From: Pseudomonadota bacterium
GTDB taxonomy: Bacteria > Pseudomonadota > Gammaproteobacteria > Burkholderiales > Rhodocyclaceae
DNA length: 64,000 nt
NCBI GenBank assembly: GCA_029776255.1
Contig: JAKOTN010000134.1
Location: forward strand, 62,001 to 126,000
Direction: 5' to 3'
Of this stretch, positions 10,801-17,884 are shown piece after piece. The notes under the pieces are model-generated. The model ran no database searches. It was not told the origin of the DNA and saw only the letters and a list, made by a program, of their open reading frames with translations. Every line of letters begins with the position of its first letter. Position 1 is the first letter of the stretch. Position numbers and translations under genes: made by a program.

Positions 10801-13566
10801 GGCCATTTCATCGGCGATCCGATTGCCGCCGCCGAGGCCGAACTCGATGCGCGACTCGATGGACGACTCAGCGAACGCGAGCGTCTGGGCGTCTATGCCG
10901 GACCCATCGGCACCTCGGTGATCGTCCTGCCGCCGCCGAGCGACGGCCAGAGCGCGCGCGGTAGCCGCCCCGGCGCGATCATTGTCGGGCTTGGCGACTT
11001 CAACGGCCAGCTTGGCGTGCGGCAGATCAGCGAAACCGTGCGCGCCGCCGTGTTGCGGCTGCTGCTGCGCCTACGCGACAACAGCGCGAACGCGCCGCAA
11101 ACCGTGCACCTCTACAGCCTGCTGGTCGGCTGCAATTCCACCGCCCACATCGGCGTCGCCGACTCCGTGGCGGCGGTCACGTGCGGCGTTCTCGAAGCCA
11201 ATCGCCAGTTCGCCCAGGCGCTTGCCAAGGCGACCGGTCGTGGCGTCGCCGTCGAGTCGTTGACCTTTCTCGAAATCTTTCGCGACGTGGCGATCAGCGC
11301 CGCGCATGCCGTCGCCGAATTGCCGCAATCGCTGGCCGGCCCGCTCAGGCGCCTGGAAGCGCAGCTCGACGTCGCGCCCGTGCTGACCATCGGCGACGGC
11401 GTTCGCGAACGCTTGTCGGTGGGGCAAGGTTTGGGCTACTGGTCGCGCCTGATCGTCACCGACGCCGATGCCGACGCGGATACCGGCGACCGCCGGCCGG
11501 CCGAGGAGACGCGCGGCCGGCGCCCCGCCGGTCGCCGCGCTGCCGCCGAGGGCGACAGCGGCCACCTGCCGGAGGCGTTGAAATACGTTTTTCTCTCACA
11601 GCGCGCGCGCGCCGAAACGCTGCTTCAACAGCGACAGCCGGGCCTGATCGAGTCGATCGTGCAGCGGCAGCGGCTGGTGACCGCCGACAACCCGCAACTC
11701 GCCAGAATGCTCTTTCAACTGATGGTGCCGGTCGACTACAAGGTCGTTCTCCGCGAGCGAGCGCGCCTGTTGCTGATTCTCGACAGCTATACCGCCAGCC
11801 TGCCGTGGGAACTGCTGCAAGCCGACGACGAGCCGCTGGCGGTGAAAACGCCGATGATCCGGCAATTGATCACCTCGCGGTTTCGCGGCAACGTGCCGAC
11901 CGCCGGCAGCAACGCCGCCTGCCTGATCGTTTCGCCGAGCACCGAGGGTTTCGACAAACGCTTCGGCGGCGCCGCCAGCCGTCTCGACAAGCTGCCGGCC
12001 GCCGTTGCCGAGGGCGAGGGGATTCGCGACGCCTTGCGCGAAGCCGGCTGGACGGACATCGCTTATTGCCGCGAGGAGTCGGACGCAATCGACGTGCTCG
12101 GCCACCTCTACCGGCAACCGTACCGGCTGCTGACGATCTGCGGACACGGCCTCTTCGCGGCACGGGCGCTGGATGGCCGCGACTATACCGGCGTCGTCCT
12201 CTCCGACGGCATGCTGCTCGGCGCGGTCGAGATCGGACTGATGGAAGTCGTTCCCGAAGTCGTTTTCCTCGGTTGCTGTCATCTCGGCAGCATGACCCAC
12301 GACTCGCAACCGGCGCGTCTGGCCTACAGCCTGGCGCGGGAACTGATCGACAGCGGCGTGCGCTGCGTCATTGCCGCCGGCTGGGCGGTCGAGGACAAGG
12401 CCGCGAAAACCTTCGCCACCGCCTTCTTCGCGCAACTGATCGCCGGCGACACCTACGGCGAGGCTGTTTTCGCCGCCCGCCGCGCCACTTACGACCGGCA
12501 CCGGGGCAGCAACACCTGGGGCGCTTACCAGGCGTATGGCGATCCCGGCTACCGCTTGGGGCCGGATTCTCGCCCCGGCCGCAAAAAGGAAGATGTGCAC
12601 GTGGCGGTGGAGGAGTTGCTCGACCGGCTGGAAAGCCGCCGTGTGCGCTCCGCCCGCACCGGCATCGACCGGCGACCCGATTTCGCCGCCGAAGCCGCCT
12701 GGGTGGCCAGCGAGCTGGCCCGTTGTCCGGCGGAGTGGCGCGGTCGACCGGAGGTCCAGCAAGCGATTGGCACCCTCTATGCCGGCCTCGACGGCGACGG
12801 TTTCGACGCCGCGCGGAGCGCGCTGCTCGCCGCCTTGCAGACCGAGGACGCCGACGGCCGGGTCGCTTGCCGCACGATCGAACAGCTTGCCAAAATCGAA
12901 GCACGCCAGGGTGATCGACTCATCGACCAGGGCCTGCACGCGCAGGGACTGGCGCTGATCGACAGCGCCGTGGCGCGTCTGGAGGCGCTCGAACGGGCAT
13001 CCGGCGCGCTGGCGGTCAACCCCGAGCGGGCCGCGCTGTCGGCCAGCGCTCTTAAACGCAAGGCGCTGGTGCTGGCGGGCAATGCCGATACGCCGTGGAC
13101 AATTATCGCGCAAGCGCTGGCTTTGGCCGCCGCCGCCTATTTCAAGGCCGGCAACGGCGGCGACCCTCGCGAGCCCTACCACACACTCAATGCCCTGCCG
13201 CTGGCGTGGCTCGCCGGTACGCACGACTTCGACGGCCGGGACGTCGGCGAAATCGCCAGACAATGCGGCGAAGAAGCGCGCCGCCGTTTTGCCGACAGCC
13301 AGGATTTCTGGGACGCCGCTTGCGGTACCGACGCGATGGTGGTCGACTGGCTGCTCGGCGCCGCCGTCGGCGATGTTGGCGGTCGGCTGGCACGGGCCTA
13401 CCGGCAGTTGGCGAGCGAGGTTCCCCATACCGACAGCGAATGGCAGGCGGTGCGCCGGCAATTGCAATTGCTGTCCACTTTCCTCCGGCGGCGTGGGCGC
13501 CGCCGCGACGCTGAACGCGCCACTGTTTTGGAAAGACTCGCCGATCTGCCGCCGGATGCGGAGTAA
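7876..13566 (+). CDS. Giant CHAT-domain (caspase-like) protein with two degenerate lipase-like domains
   Basis: The product is 1896 aa with no signal peptide or membrane segment. GAAGGAG 5-11 nt before ATG 7876 sets the start. Domains read by eye: an N-terminal region of about 200 aa; an alpha/beta-hydrolase-like domain (LLLIHGLGSHAVG near 217, nucleophile-elbow equivalent SHGRGG at 286-291); a second, LCAT/PGAP1-like domain (ILLPDSMGS near 575, RFPYDWRQP near 645, elbow AHGAGG at 679-684); a Rossmann/macro-like region near 955-1190 (GAIIVGLGDFNGQLG); an acidic linker near 1195; a CHAT domain near 1275-1560; and a helical C-terminus of about 330 aa. The CHAT dyad is present: H1424 in ICGHG and C1468 in FLGCCHLG. 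Both elbows have Gly where active lipases have Ser. CHAT proteases act in bacterial defence and regulated proteolysis; the role here is unknown. Confidence 0.85.
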   Translation: MPEQPVTEQPAAAGLSVSTAWRQDGELPPLLRGKTRARDQALDPLLTGLRVEARYALPADARGVPTDAGEIVRPGEGTVLALETEDGATIVIHADRLAEAVGRLQPRALRDGAVDLTLFREADGDRPITAPWKAVTVLRLPQDALIDEATALAVTWAAEARQATDSALVAKALLWCIESRLVARSGLYRWQERTIAAADHCPPDDDRLEKARAGAPLLLLIHGLGSHAVGSFADLRADDETWQALQARFPGGVFGYEHRTFSQSPLENALELLDALPEGAHVSVLSHGRGGLVGDLLCLGEVAEEAFGGDNLAPARADMPAETDEAREGLRRAVRQIARRIGERRLVVEQNLRVACPARGSRLLSDNLEVALSGFLNLSQWRGGAALDSVGAAAGASGGGTSSAAGTLKRLLLEIAGRRIAPSLIPGLAAMGVDSPLVAFFAHPGTGCRHGIRMAVIAGTASGTARPGRRAADLFYGWRPLDDDGDLVVDAEAMYGGLAPRAGASYVHEQSESLTHFRYFARASIRDAVRDWLGQNPTASVLLPPFQLLDGGAPVAASPPAQSRGGAALPVLILLPDSMGSCLAVNRDPAGIERIWFDFTRLADGQLARLADISDAAIGVDGLWERFYGGLADYLAASHTLIRFPYDWRQPLEAAADALAETVAAAIAASPGQPVRLLAHGAGGLVARALMSRHPASWRAVVDSGGRLLLLGTPNNGEHWLAHSLLGKSAAIRGLERRDARHDPRQLLAIVAGFPGVLSLLPRPSATDSGGDFFQEAFWRELAVRSTDRWYGDGLAAAPDPTRLADAAAFWQKTLPGNTVPNPERVSQVFGQGAQTPCGVARTDGGRLQLLFTGEGDGAVTWASGRLDNVVDSENVWYLPAEHADLVADARYFPALFELLDSGRTRLLGRLPRRRGDSAPVVIADLPPPVIPGEDELARALFGSRPRRRPPSRKAALSVAVRAGDLRFIDQPLLCGHFIGDPIAAAEAELDARLDGRLSERERLGVYAGPIGTSVIVLPPPSDGQSARGSRPGAIIVGLGDFNGQLGVRQISETVRAAVLRLLLRLRDNSANAPQTVHLYSLLVGCNSTAHIGVADSVAAVTCGVLEANRQFAQALAKATGRGVAVESLTFLEIFRDVAISAAHAVAELPQSLAGPLRRLEAQLDVAPVLTIGDGVRERLSVGQGLGYWSRLIVTDADADADTGDRRPAEETRGRRPAGRRAAAEGDSGHLPEALKYVFLSQRARAETLLQQRQPGLIESIVQRQRLVTADNPQLARMLFQLMVPVDYKVVLRERARLLLILDSYTASLPWELLQADDEPLAVKTPMIRQLITSRFRGNVPTAGSNAACLIVSPSTEGFDKRFGGAASRLDKLPAAVAEGEGIRDALREAGWTDIAYCREESDAIDVLGHLYRQPYRLLTICGHGLFAARALDGRDYTGVVLSDGMLLGAVEIGLMEVVPEVVFLGCCHLGSMTHDSQPARLAYSLARELIDSGVRCVIAAGWAVEDKAAKTFATAFFAQLIAGDTYGEAVFAARRATYDRHRGSNTWGAYQAYGDPGYRLGPDSRPGRKKEDVHVAVEELLDRLESRRVRSARTGIDRRPDFAAEAAWVASELARCPAEWRGRPEVQQAIGTLYAGLDGDGFDAARSALLAALQTEDADGRVACRTIEQLAKIEARQGDRLIDQGLHAQGLALIDSAVARLEALERASGALAVNPERAALSASALKRKALVLAGNADTPWTIIAQALALAAAAYFKAGNGGDPREPYHTLNALPLAWLAGTHDFDGRDVGEIARQCGEEARRRFADSQDFWDAACGTDAMVVDWLLGAAVGDVGGRLARAYRQLASEVPHTDSEWQAVRRQLQLLSTFLRRRGRRRDAERATVLERLADLPPDAE

Positions 13567-13638
13567 ACCTTGATCCGTGAGCCGCCGGGGGGCAAAAGAC
13601 GCCGGAAAGCTTTCCTTGCCGGCGCGGCCGAGGGCGCC

Positions 13639-14505
13639 TTACGGGTCGAGAAACTCGTGTATCGCTTGAAATACCGCCGCCGAGCGAAAAACGCTGTTGT
13701 GATTTTCGTTGTCGACCAGCCGAAACTCGGCCTTGACGTCACGAGCCTGGAGCGCCTCGACGTAATCGCGCGCCAGCGCGGGCGCGGTGTTGTCGTCGTT
13801 GCCGCCGGTCAAGGCGATCACCCGCGCGCTGCCGGGTACCCGGTCGACCCATTTGACCGGATTCTCGCTACCGCTCCACGCGCGTCGGCCCGCTCGCCAG
13901 GCGACCAGATCGCAAGGGCAGGCCACCAGCACGGCGGCGTCGATCAGGTTCGGGCGCAGACCCAGCAAGACCGCTGCGGTGGCCGCGCCGCCGGAATGAC
14001 CGACGACGACCACCGATTGCGGCCGGTAGTGCTCGCGCAGGCGTTCGATCGCCGCGCCGACCTCGCCGACATTGACCTTGGTGTAGTGATCCGAGCGCCC
14101 GCCGTGCATCAGGGCGACCGTTGACGCGCGACCGTCGCCGTCCGGATAACCGGGCCGAACGAGCGCGACGGCCAGTACTTTTGCCGCCGAGAATTCCGTG
14201 GCCGATTTTTCGGCTCTGTTGAAATGGTAGTTGGCCGGACCGCCGGAGGAGACATCGCCATGCAACCAGACCAACAGCGTTCGCGGTTGCGGGTCGCCGA
14301 AGCGCCGCATCGCCAGACACTGCGCCTCGCCACTGACGGTGTGGGTAAAATCCTCGGCGTCACAGGGCGACGCCAGGCTGGCTTCTGCGGCGGCGATTGC
14401 CAAAGACAGCAGACCGGCACGCGCGACGAGGCGCACCGTCACTCGCCGGCGTTCGGCAGGCGAGAATGCAAGGGCGTTGAGGGCGGCAGGTTTTGGCAGG
14501 CGCAT
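13639..14505 (-). CDS. Exported alpha/beta hydrolase (dienelactone hydrolase/esterase-like)
   Basis: The product is 288 aa. The nucleophile elbow is VVGHSGGAAT with S171. A likely acid lies in LTGGNDDNTAP and the likely His in DNENHNSVF near the C-terminus, so the triad looks complete. The N-terminus is basic, then hydrophobic (RLVARAGLLSLAIAAAEASL), consistent with export or membrane anchoring. LVWLHGDVSSGG is the oxyanion-side strand. Four Cys (one in SPCDAE, one in EAQCLAM, two in ACPCDL) could form disulfides. AAGGAG lies 6 nt before the ATG. It converges on the CHAT gene with a 72-nt gap. The substrate is not predictable. Confidence 0.8.
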   Translation of the reverse strand: MRLPKPAALNALAFSPAERRRVTVRLVARAGLLSLAIAAAEASLASPCDAEDFTHTVSGEAQCLAMRRFGDPQPRTLLVWLHGDVSSGGPANYHFNRAEKSATEFSAAKVLAVALVRPGYPDGDGRASTVALMHGGRSDHYTKVNVGEVGAAIERLREHYRPQSVVVVGHSGGAATAAVLLGLRPNLIDAAVLVACPCDLVAWRAGRRAWSGSENPVKWVDRVPGSARVIALTGGNDDNTAPALARDYVEALQARDVKAEFRLVDNENHNSVFRSAAVFQAIHEFLDP

Positions 14506-14556
14506 GCGTGACTCCTTGCGAATGGGAAGGGCTTCGGCATCGGGCGCGCGGACGCT

Positions 14557-15186
14557 TTAGCCGGCGGGTCGCGCCAGCGCATGCGCCAGATTGCGGCGCG
14601 CGCGGGTTTCCAGGGCGGCGTGGAAGTGATCGGTGCCATAAATCCGGGGCCGTTCGAGAAACGCGGCGAGAACGGCCCGTCGCTTGCGTTTGAACAGCCA
14701 GCCGGGAACAAACGCGTATTCGCGCCGTATCTGTTGTTCGTAGTCGGCGAAACGCGCGCGATCGGCCGCCAGGATGCCGAGATCGATGTCCGCCAGCAGT
14801 TGCTCGTCGGCGGCGACGGGCACGGCGGCATGTCGGGTGGCCATGATCAGGGCGTGTACTCTGGCGCGCACCTCCGGCGCGACGCCCGCCTCGCGCAGGG
14901 CTTCGCTGGCCCACTCCGCGCTTTGGGCCTCGTTATCCGCCCGGCGCACCGCGTGGATGGCGTCGTGGAACCATAGCGCCATCTCGACTTCGGCGGCGAA
15001 ATGCGCCAAATGCGCCACGGTCTCGAAGGCCGCCAGGCATTCCGCCAAGTGTTGGCGTCCGTGATAATGGCGGTGCGGCTCGCCGTAACGCGCCAGCAGC
15101 GCCAGACGCAGTTCCTCGCCGGACCGGCGCGCGCCAAGGTCTTGCCAGGCGCGCCGCCATGAGCGTTCGAGAAGTGGCGTCGTCAT
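14557..15186 (-). CDS. HD-domain metal-dependent phosphohydrolase-like protein
   Basis: The product is 209 aa. Metal-site motifs resemble the HD superfamily: RHYHGRQHLAECL (H42, H46), then WFHDAIH (H74-D75) and DIDLGILA further on. Stand-alone proteins of this shape are common in Proteobacteria and are generally annotated as predicted metal-dependent HD proteins with unknown substrate. The start is uncertain: ATG 15186 (MTTPLLERSW) or ATG 15195 (three residues longer), neither with a strong ribosome site. The stop is 51 nt upstream of the hydrolase start, so the two may be co-transcribed. Confidence 0.75.
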   Translation of the reverse strand: MTTPLLERSWRRAWQDLGARRSGEELRLALLARYGEPHRHYHGRQHLAECLAAFETVAHLAHFAAEVEMALWFHDAIHAVRRADNEAQSAEWASEALREAGVAPEVRARVHALIMATRHAAVPVAADEQLLADIDLGILAADRARFADYEQQIRREYAFVPGWLFKRKRRAVLAAFLERPRIYGTDHFHAALETRARRNLAHALARPAG

Positions 15187-15254
15187 GCGATCCATTCGCG
15201 GGTCAGCGGGCGTCCGAAGGGCGTCGCACGGCATCGCCGCCGCCAGGGGCACGT

Positions 15255-15302
15255 TCGACGGTGAATTTTGCGGTGGATTGTTTGGTCGATTGCTCGGTCG
15301 AT
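15255..15302. repeat. Four imperfect 12-bp tandem repeats in the PilZ-HD gap
   Basis: Units TCGACGGTGAAT, TTTGCGGTGGAT, TGTTTGGTCGAT and TGCTCGGTCGAT lie in tandem; each ends in GGT-S-R-AT or a near variant. They fall in the 187-bp gap between the PilZ and HD genes, which otherwise holds no supported gene. On the minus strand the array reads as I-D/H-x-x steps, so remnant coding is possible. Confidence 0.4.
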
Positions 15303-15373
15303 TTGGCGCCGCGGCGGATCGACGGCGGCAAGCGATCGGCAAGAAACACCGGGTGTGCTGGATGAACGCGCGC

Positions 15374-15700
15374 TCAGGACAGACAACGGCCAAGCAAGGC
15401 CGCGGCGGTCGGGTCCAGCCCGAGAAACTGTAGGCCGAGACGAAATCCGCCTTCCGCGCCGTCGAAGACGCTGTTGGCGACTTGCACCCGGGCCTCGAAC
15501 AGCGCTTTACCGGTGGGTCGAAGCGGCAGATTGACCCGCAAGCTGAAGGCCGAGCCAACGGCCGGGTTGAAATCGGCGATCAAACCGATGCCGCCTTTGC
15601 TGATGTTCAGCGTTCGTGTCGCCACCACCCGCCCATCGGGCAGCAGCACGAAAGCTTGCGTGCGCAATAAAAGTCGCTGGTTGGCTCGGCGCTCCGGCAT
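15374..15700 (-). CDS. PilZ-domain protein (probable c-di-GMP binder)
   Basis: The product is 108 aa and consists of a single PilZ domain. The RxxxR arm is seen in MPERRANQRLLL, and the second motif (D/N-x-S-x-x-G) in TLNISKGGIGL, so c-di-GMP binding is likely. LGLQFLGLDPTAAALLGRCL is a typical PilZ C-terminus. The start is uncertain: ATG 15700, or GTG 15739 which adds 13 acidic residues (VSEIPEDSSEIPA). PilZ proteins couple c-di-GMP to motility, polysaccharide or secretion; the flagellar genes 5 kb away are suggestive context only. Confidence 0.8.
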   Translation of the reverse strand: MPERRANQRLLLRTQAFVLLPDGRVVATRTLNISKGGIGLIADFNPAVGSAFSLRVNLPLRPTGKALFEARVQVANSVFDGAEGGFRLGLQFLGLDPTAAALLGRCLS

Positions 15701-15856
15701 CGCCGGTATTTCCGAGCTGTCCTCGGGGATTTCGCTCACTTTGTATTGTCCCAACGGCGTTTCCGCGATGCGGAGAGCGGTGTTTCGACGTTGACGCCGA
15801 ACGCCGCGCAAGCGACCGGCAACGGCGGCCGGGTGAGCGCGGCGCGGCGAGGGCGT

Positions 15857-16363
15857 CTATCGGACATCGCGTTCCCTGCAACTCAAAGACGCGTAATGGC
15901 CTGCTGGAAAATTGGCGACGATCCCGACGTTTTGCAGTTGTTGCCGAAGATCGGAGAACTTGGACAGCCGGCACGCATTTTTCTGTGCGAATTTTTCAAG
16001 ATTTATAGCGCTGCCGTTGATTTTTACCGTCACGCCGGCGCCCGGACTGACACAGCAGCCGATGTAGCGCGACATGTATTCCTCTTCGATGAGCAGTAAA
16101 TCGTGTCCCATGATCGTTGCCGGTTTTTTTAGCACGTAGTAGTCGGTGTAGTCTGCCCGCCGATCGGGTTTTTTTCCGACGTACCCGTCTCTCATGTACG
16201 CCCGAATGGCCTTGCCGGAGTTGCCACGCCGCGCTGAAGCGTCGTCGTTCAATCGCAACGCATCGACCAGTTCCGATTCGCGGGTGTCCTGCGCCTGTAC
16301 GGAGGCGGTACACGGAAGCATAGTCAAAAAAAACAGGGAAACCATTGTTATTTGCTTGTGCAT
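15857..16363 (-). CDS. Exported protein of unknown function
   Basis: The product is 168 aa. A clear signal peptide (MHKQITMVSLFFLTMLPCTASVQA) would be cut before QDTRES. The mature part has YIGCCVSPGAGVTVKINGSA and KNACRLSKFSDL, giving three close Cys plus one near the C-terminus, so periplasmic disulfides are possible. A GGAGGG ribosome site lies about 9 nt before the ATG. I recognise no family. Its codon use appears less GC-biased than that of its neighbours, which may mean slow evolution or transfer. Confidence 0.7.
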   Translation of the reverse strand: MHKQITMVSLFFLTMLPCTASVQAQDTRESELVDALRLNDDASARRGNSGKAIRAYMRDGYVGKKPDRRADYTDYYVLKKPATIMGHDLLLIEEEYMSRYIGCCVSPGAGVTVKINGSAINLEKFAQKNACRLSKFSDLRQQLQNVGIVANFPAGHYASLSCRERDVR

Positions 16364-16406
16364 TCAGTGGGGCCCTCCGTTGGATATTGATAAGCGGCGA
16401 ACAAAG

Positions 16407-16433
16407 AAAAAGCCCGATGTCAGGCGGGCTTTT
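16407..16433 (-). terminator. Rho-independent terminator downstream of argJ
   Basis: On the minus strand AAAAGCCCG, an 8-nt loop, then CGGGCTTTT is followed by TCTTT. The stem-loop plus U-run is textbook. It lies 90 nt after the argJ stop and before the exported orphan gene, so it ends the argJ transcript. Confidence 0.85.
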
Positions 16434-16522
16434 CCGTGTGGCGATGAATGCGCCGCCGGCTTGACCAACTCTATCGGATGCCAGCGCGCGCTCACGGCGA
16501 CCCGGCAAGCCCGGACAGTCGG

Positions 16523-17761
16523 CTAGCTTCGATAATCGGCGTTGATTTTGACGTAATCGTAAGACAGATCGCAGGTGTAGAGCGTGGCCTTGGCGTGACC
16601 GCGGCCGAGGGCGACACGGACCATGATTTCGGCGTGCGCCATGATGGCCGCGCCATCTTCCTCGCGATACGACGCGGCGCGACCGCCGTTCTCGGCGACC
16701 AGGATTTCGCGACCGTTGCTGCCCAACCAGACGACGACCCGATCGACATCGAGCTGGTCGATATCGGCGTAGCCGATTGCCGCCAGAATCCGGCCCAGGT
16801 TGGGGTCGGAAGCGAAAAAAGCGGTTTTTACCAGCGGCGAGTGCGCGATGGCGTAGCCGACCCGCTTGCATTCCTCGCGGTCTCGCCCGCCTTCGACGGC
16901 GATGGTGATGAATTTGCTGGCGCCTTCGCCATCGCGGACGATGGCCTGCGCCAGTTCGGCGGCGACGGCGATGATCGCCTCGCGGAGCGTGGCGTAGCCG
17001 GGGGCGGTGGGCGCGTCGATGTCGATTCCCGCCTGACCGGTGGCGATCAGGATGAAGGAATCGTTGGTCGAGGTGTCGCCATCGACGGTGATGCCGTTGA
17101 ACGACTCGTCGGCGGCTTCGCGCAGCAACTGCTGCAACAGCGGCGTGGCGATGCCGGCGTCGGTGGCGATGAAACCGAGCATGGTCGCCATATTGGGGCG
17201 AATCATGCCGGCACCCTTGCTGATGCCGGTGATGGTGATTGCCTTGCCGTCGATGTCGATGCGCCGTGACGCCGCTTTGGCCACGGTGTCGGTGGTCATG
17301 ATCGCGTGCGCCGCGGCATGCCAATTGTCGGCGCGCAAATCGCCGACGCAGGCCGGCAAGCCGGCGATCAGGCGCTCGACCGGCAAGGGTTCGAGGATGA
17401 CGCCGGTCGAGAATGGCAGCACCTGCCGGTCCTCGATGCCCAGCAGTTCGCTGACCGCGCCGCAGGTCCGCACGGCGGCCAGCCAGCCGGATTCGCCGGT
17501 GCCGGCGTTGGCGATGCCGGTATTGATCACCAGCGCCCGCATGTCGCTGCCCAGATCGAGGTGACGGCGGCACACCTGGACCGGCGCGGCGCAAAAGCGG
17601 TTGGCGGTGAACACACCGGCGGCACGGCTGCCCGGGGCAAGGGACAGGAGGGTCAGGTCGTGGCGGTCGAGCTTGCGTATCGCCGCCTGAGCGACGCCCA
17701 GGCTGACGCCGGCGACCGGATGCAGTTCAGCGGGGGAAGGGGTGCGGTAATTGACGGGCAT
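16523..17761 (-). CDS. argJ: Glutamate N-acetyltransferase / amino-acid acetyltransferase (ArgJ)
   Basis: The product is 412 aa. ArgJ moves the acetyl group from N-acetylornithine to glutamate, closing the acetyl cycle of arginine synthesis; some members also use acetyl-CoA. The autoproteolytic site is in [17 protein letters not shown] near residue 190, where Thr of the ATML motif becomes the nucleophile of the beta chain. The C-terminal [27 protein letters not shown] matches the family end. The start [18 protein letters not shown] fits family members. It follows secA on the same strand after 123 nt. Confidence 0.96.
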   Translation of the reverse strand: MPVNYRTPSPAELHPVAGVSLGVAQAAIRKLDRHDLTLLSLAPGSRAAGVFTANRFCAAPVQVCRRHLDLGSDMRALVINTGIANAGTGESGWLAAVRTCGAVSELLGIEDRQVLPFSTGVILEPLPVERLIAGLPACVGDLRADNWHAAAHAIMTTDTVAKAASRRIDIDGKAITITGISKGAGMIRPNMATMLGFIATDAGIATPLLQQLLREAADESFNGITVDGDTSTNDSFILIATGQAGIDIDAPTAPGYATLREAIIAVAAELAQAIVRDGEGASKFITIAVEGGRDREECKRVGYAIAHSPLVKTAFFASDPNLGRILAAIGYADIDQLDVDRVVVWLGSNGREILVAENGGRAASYREEDGAAIMAHAEIMVRVALGRGHAKATLYTCDLSYDYVKINADYRS

Positions 17762-17884
17762 TGCGACCTCGCGTTTTCAGACGAGCAAGGACTTCGGTAA
17801 CTGCCGTGGCAAAAAGCCTGGCGTCGGCGCCTGTCGGGCATGTCCGGTCCGTCGGCGGACGCGGTGGACCGCCTGGCGCGACGG

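Noticed and set aside
8608-13467. Long minus-strand open frames of 604 and 623 aa opposite the CHAT gene
   Set aside because: Shadow frames caused by high GC at third positions; no ribosome site or family motif, and the plus-strand protein has clear domains.
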